A stretch of DNA of 64,000 bases from Shimia isoporae (GTDB taxonomy: Bacteria; Pseudomonadota; Alphaproteobacteria; Rhodobacterales; Rhodobacteraceae), in assembly GCF_004346865.1 (NCBI RefSeq), contig NZ_SMGR01000001.1, positions 930,001 through 994,000 on the forward strand. Reading direction: 5' to 3'. Shown here piece after piece: positions 61,372-64,000 of this stretch (position 1 is the stretch's first letter; every line of letters begins with the position of its first letter). The notes under the pieces were generated by a model. That model searched no databases. It was given only the letters and a program-made list of their open reading frames with translations, and was not told the DNA's origin. The position numbers were made by a program, and so were the translations under genes.

Positions 61372-62655
61372 TTATTCGCCTTTGTTCAAGGTCTCGAACT
61401 GCAGGCCGATCGCGGTGCGGGCCGGGAAACCTTTCCAATAGGTGTGATCGTCCTTCAAAGTGCCGTCTTCCTCTGCCGAGAACACGCCGTCCTTGGCATT
61501 CGGGACCAGATCAAGATAAGCCGCTTTGTCTGCATCGGCCTTGAGGTGCAGATCCATGAAGGCCGTCGCAAAGTGCTGTGCGATGTTGTTCATGCGCGTG
61601 TTGTCCCAGACGGCGTCTGCATAGTGCTCAAACGCGGGGAAACCGAGCGCCTCGGACATGGCCCAACCCTCGAGTGGAGAGCCCATGGGCGCGGCGGCAT
61701 TGTGGTTGGCGTTTTCAAAGGTCAGCAGGTGGCGGTCTGTCCCGGTCGCACCGGTGAAAATCTGGCGCATGGCGTCATACACGGACACGTCGTCCACAGA
61801 ACCGGCCATGATCATGGTTGGCTTGCGCAGGCCGGCAAGACCGGCGTCGTCCCAAAGGCCGTAGTTGCGACCCCACGGGCCGATCGCGATCATGGCCTTG
61901 ACGCGCTCGTCCACGAGGGCTTCGTGCGTGTCGGTGCCAGCGACATTGTGGATCAGCGTGCCTTGGGGTGGCGCGAACGGAGATTGCTCGACGCCTGCTA
62001 CAAGGCCAGCGCCGCCGAAGATCAACGCGCCGTAGCCGCCCATGGAATAGCCGATTACGCCAGTGGTAGAGGCGTCGGTGATGGCGCCGATAGGGCCATC
62101 AAGTGCTTCCATGCTGTTGATCACGAACTTCTGGTCGATGGGGCGGTTCAGGAGGGTTGAGCCAAACGCAGCCTGATCGGAATAGGTGCTGTCGGTGTGG
62201 TCGATAGAGGCCACAACATAGCCTTTGGAAGCAAGGTTTTCACCTAGATGGCTGAGCAGGAAACGATTGCCCGGATAGCCGTGGGAAATCACGATCAGCG
62301 GGAAGGTTTCACCGGTGGCCGGTTCTGCGTCACGCGCAGCCATGCCGTGCAATGTCACTTCGACGGACGGATCACGCAGGGGCGCGGTATAAGTGCCGCC
62401 AGGCGCAGTGCCCTCTGCGGCCGGATACCAGATCTCGACAGTCAGATCACGGGTGTAGTTCACCAACGCGTCGGCTGTGGAATTCAGCACATCCAACTGA
62501 TCTGGGTTTGAAAATGTGCGTGTGGTGACGCCCACCACGTGATCGCCATGTGCGGCCAGTTCCGGCGCATCGGGGCGAATCTGGTCTATGCGGTTTTCGG
62601 CCAGAACGGGCGTGGCCAGAGTCAGCGACACCAAAGCAGCTCTCATTGTTATCAT
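61372..62655 (-). CDS. secreted alpha/beta hydrolase
   Basis: 427 residues with a signal peptide (MITMRAALVSLTLATPVLA). Alpha/beta hydrolase of the PAF-acetylhydrolase/dienelactone hydrolase-like type: nucleophile Ser204 in GYSMGGYGA, oxyanion HGYPGNRFLL, acid AGSVDDVS, His in NANHNAAAP. Substrate could be an ester or lipid. AGGAGG 7 bases before ATG 62655 decides the start; the frame extends antisense to ppk2 and is not coding there. Divergent from ppk2. Confidence 0.85.
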   Translation of the reverse strand: MITMRAALVSLTLATPVLAENRIDQIRPDAPELAAHGDHVVGVTTRTFSNPDQLDVLNSTADALVNYTRDLTVEIWYPAAEGTAPGGTYTAPLRDPSVEVTLHGMAARDAEPATGETFPLIVISHGYPGNRFLLSHLGENLASKGYVVASIDHTDSTYSDQAAFGSTLLNRPIDQKFVINSMEALDGPIGAITDASTTGVIGYSMGGYGALIFGGAGLVAGVEQSPFAPPQGTLIHNVAGTDTHEALVDERVKAMIAIGPWGRNYGLWDDAGLAGLRKPTMIMAGSVDDVSVYDAMRQIFTGATGTDRHLLTFENANHNAAAPMGSPLEGWAMSEALGFPAFEHYADAVWDNTRMNNIAQHFATAFMDLHLKADADKAAYLDLVPNAKDGVFSAEEDGTLKDDHTYWKGFPARTAIGLQFETLNKGE

Positions 62656-62762
62656 CAGAAGTCCTCCTGTTGCATGGCGGAAATTAGAAGCGAAAAAAAC
62701 CGAAAAAGCATCTTTGCTATGCGAAAGTGACGCGGGGTTCAAAAGGCACGTTGCCGAATGCG

Positions 62763-62781
62763 GGTAACAATTTGGTAACAA
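62763..62781. promoter_or_regulatory. GGTAACAA direct repeat, Pho-box-like spacing
   Basis: GGTAACAA occurs twice (62763-62770 and 62774-62781), exactly 11 bases apart. Read on the minus strand it is TTGTTAC-CAAA-TTGTTAC, two 7-mers separated by 4 bases, the geometry of PhoB boxes (CTGTCAT-N4-CTGTCAT), with five of seven positions alike in each half. Between the divergent hydrolase and ppk2; either could be controlled. Confidence 0.4.
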
Positions 62782-62865
62782 GGTTTGCGCTGCATCAAAG
62801 CAGAAGTTTGGTAGATGAAGTAGTCTTTTGGGCGAGTTCAGGATGTCAGTAGAAAGGAGACGCAC

Positions 62866-63813
62866 ATGGCCGAAACCACTCAGGAAGCGCAGAAGGTGAA
62901 TGGTGGACTGCAATCGGGGCCGAATGCACCTCCGCTGACCCCGCCCGCCAAAGCCAAAAATCCCTCCAAAGAAGCCATCCGCAAGGCATTCGAGCGCGGC
63001 GAATATCCTTATGATATCAAACTGTCGCGCCGCGTATACGAGCGGCAAAAAGCCGAGATTCAGGCCGAGTTGCTCAAGGTGCAGCTCTGGGCGCAGGAAA
63101 CCGGTCAGAAGTTTGTGATGCTTTTTGAGGGGCGTGATGCGGCCGGCAAGGGTGGGACGATCAAGCGCTTTACCGAACACCTTAACCCTCGGGCGGCCCG
63201 TGTCGTGGCTTTGAACAAGCCAACTGAGGAAGAGCAGGGGCAGTGGTATTTCCAGCGTTATGTGAACCACCTGCCTACCGCTGGCGAAATCGTTTTGTAT
63301 GACCGCAGCTGGTACAATCGTGCAGGTGTCGAGCGCGTCATGGGCTTCTGTGAACCGGCGGAATACCTTGAGTTCATGCGACAGACGCCAGAGTTTGAAC
63401 GCATGCTCGTGCGTTCCGGCATCCGCATGTACAAATATTGGTTCTCTGTCACTCAGGATGAGCAGAAACGTCGTTTTGAAAGCCGCGAGACAGATCCGCT
63501 CAAACAGTGGAAGTTGAGCCCGATCGACAAGGCGTCGCTCGGCAAGTGGGATGACTACACTGAAGCCAAAGAAGCGATGTTCTTTTATACCGATACGGCG
63601 GATGCACCCTGGACGGTGATAAAGTCAGACGACAAGAAGCGTGCGCGCCTGAACTGTATGCTGCACTTCCTGAATTCTCTCGATTATCCGGGCAAGGACG
63701 AAAAGATCGTCAAGGCGCCCGACCCGTTGATCGTGAACGAGGCCAGCCACGTGATCCACAAGGCGGATCATATCCTCGGGACAGCGCTGCACCCTGACAC
63801 GCGAAAGGCATAA
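62866..63813 (+). CDS. ppk2: polyphosphate kinase 2
   Basis: 315 residues, PPK2 family class I length. Uses polyphosphate to phosphorylate nucleoside diphosphates. Walker A LFEGRDAAGKGGTIKRF (Gly89-Lys95 region), Walker B EIVLYDRSWYNRAGVERVMGFC (Asp146-Arg147), lid VTQDEQKRRFESRETDPLKQWKLSPID. Preceded by a Pro/Asn-rich N-terminal stretch. AAAGGAGA before the ATG. Complements ppk1 at 9700, so the cell has both polyphosphate kinases. Confidence 0.96.
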   Translation: MAETTQEAQKVNGGLQSGPNAPPLTPPAKAKNPSKEAIRKAFERGEYPYDIKLSRRVYERQKAEIQAELLKVQLWAQETGQKFVMLFEGRDAAGKGGTIKRFTEHLNPRAARVVALNKPTEEEQGQWYFQRYVNHLPTAGEIVLYDRSWYNRAGVERVMGFCEPAEYLEFMRQTPEFERMLVRSGIRMYKYWFSVTQDEQKRRFESRETDPLKQWKLSPIDKASLGKWDDYTEAKEAMFFYTDTADAPWTVIKSDDKKRARLNCMLHFLNSLDYPGKDEKIVKAPDPLIVNEASHVIHKADHILGTALHPDTRKA

Positions 63814-63845
63814 CGAGGGCCACAAGGCCTGTGGACGGTGAAGAC

Positions 63846-63877
63846 GCCCGTCGCCTCGTTTGGGGCGGCGGGTTTTT
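63846..63877 (+). terminator. Rho-independent terminator after ppk2
   Basis: 9-bp stem CCCGTCGCC/GGCGGCGGG with one G-T pair (63847-63855, 63864-63872), 8-base loop, then TTTTT. Starts 33 bases after the ppk2 stop. Confidence 0.85.
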
Positions 63878-63878
63878 G

Positions 63879-64000
63879 CTCGCACTTTTGTTTGGATATG
63901 AACCGTTCAGGGTTCATTAAAATTTTCAGTTTAAGCGAACCTTTGGCGCGGTTGGTCCACAGTTGTGGATCTCGACCTCGTCGAAATCCCAAGCTTTGTT
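63879..64000. other. window-end intergenic sequence
   Basis: No gene seen. Two small palindromes: TGAACC/GGTTCA (63899-63904, 63911-63916) and TCCACA-GT-TGTGGA (63956-63969). The following gene would lie outside the window. Confidence 0.3.

Noticed and set aside
62656-63270. Upstream extension of the secreted hydrolase frame
   Set aside because: It runs antisense through ppk2; the signal peptide and AGGAGG place the start at 62655.
63956-63969. DnaA box at the window end
   Set aside because: TTGTGGATC differs from TTATCCACA-type boxes and stands alone; no origin features are near.

Overview
The window is chromosomal DNA from a marine-type alphaproteobacterium, most likely Rhodobacteraceae (Roseobacter group). 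The support is the gene content and linkage: a short class II prolyl-tRNA synthetase, an NDUFA12-mlaD-DUF2155-aat-accC-accB block, a ctaC-ctaB-small protein-ctaG-ctaE-SURF1 oxidase cluster running into thrC and an M16 peptidase, an hda-perM pair beside ppk1-ppx, and many DUF proteins I associate with this group. The sequence is GC-rich, densely coding and dominated by housekeeping genes. I see no rRNA, tRNA, CRISPR array, insertion sequence, integrase or phage genes.

Layout. 1-8 kb: aldo/keto reductase, a DUF4174 protein, a sulfotransferase-like protein, methylmalonyl-CoA mutase (scpA) with a strong terminator, then a close-packed run (VOC protein, GNAT, TerB/J-domain protein, EEP nuclease, small secreted protein). 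8-16 kb (minus strand): ppk1-ppx, hda with an AI-2E/PerM permease, and a GAF hybrid histidine kinase. 16-25 kb: proS, a MerR regulator with a textbook MerR-type promoter facing a four-helix membrane protein, a zinc-less MDR oxidoreductase, lolC/lolD, a glutathionyl-hydroquinone reductase, a thioesterase, a cold-shock protein and a 3-methyladenine glycosylase. 25-35 kb: clpP-clpX, RidA, an EamA transporter, NDUFA12-mlaD-DUF2155, aat-accC-accB, a PAS-LuxR regulator and scoA-scoB. 35-41 kb (minus strand): L,D-transpeptidase, topA, dprA, tldD.

41-52 kb: the aa3-type oxidase assembly cluster, preceded by an exact FNR-consensus site, then thrC, an M16 peptidase and RimJ-like GNAT, GFA and MBL proteins, an FAD-linked oxidase and apt. 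52-57 kb: a small ribbon-helix-helix-like protein with a palindrome over its possible start, a LysE exporter, mtnP, three envelope orphans (one a lipoprotein with HEMVH), a REP-like palindromic unit and an AT-rich DUF2971-like gene abutting parE. 57-64 kb: parE, a sugar-nucleotide epimerase with a GT61-like glycosyltransferase, a secreted alpha/beta hydrolase and ppk2.

Shared themes are polyphosphate metabolism (ppk1, ppx, ppk2), propionate/C4 acyl-CoA and ketone-body metabolism (scpA, scoAB, accBC), respiratory-chain assembly, and envelope maintenance (lolCD, mlaD, L,D-transpeptidase). I found no clearly new multi-gene system. The best leads are regulatory (FNR box, MerR promoter, hairpins next to start codons) and the foreign-looking DUF2971-like gene beside a REP-like element.
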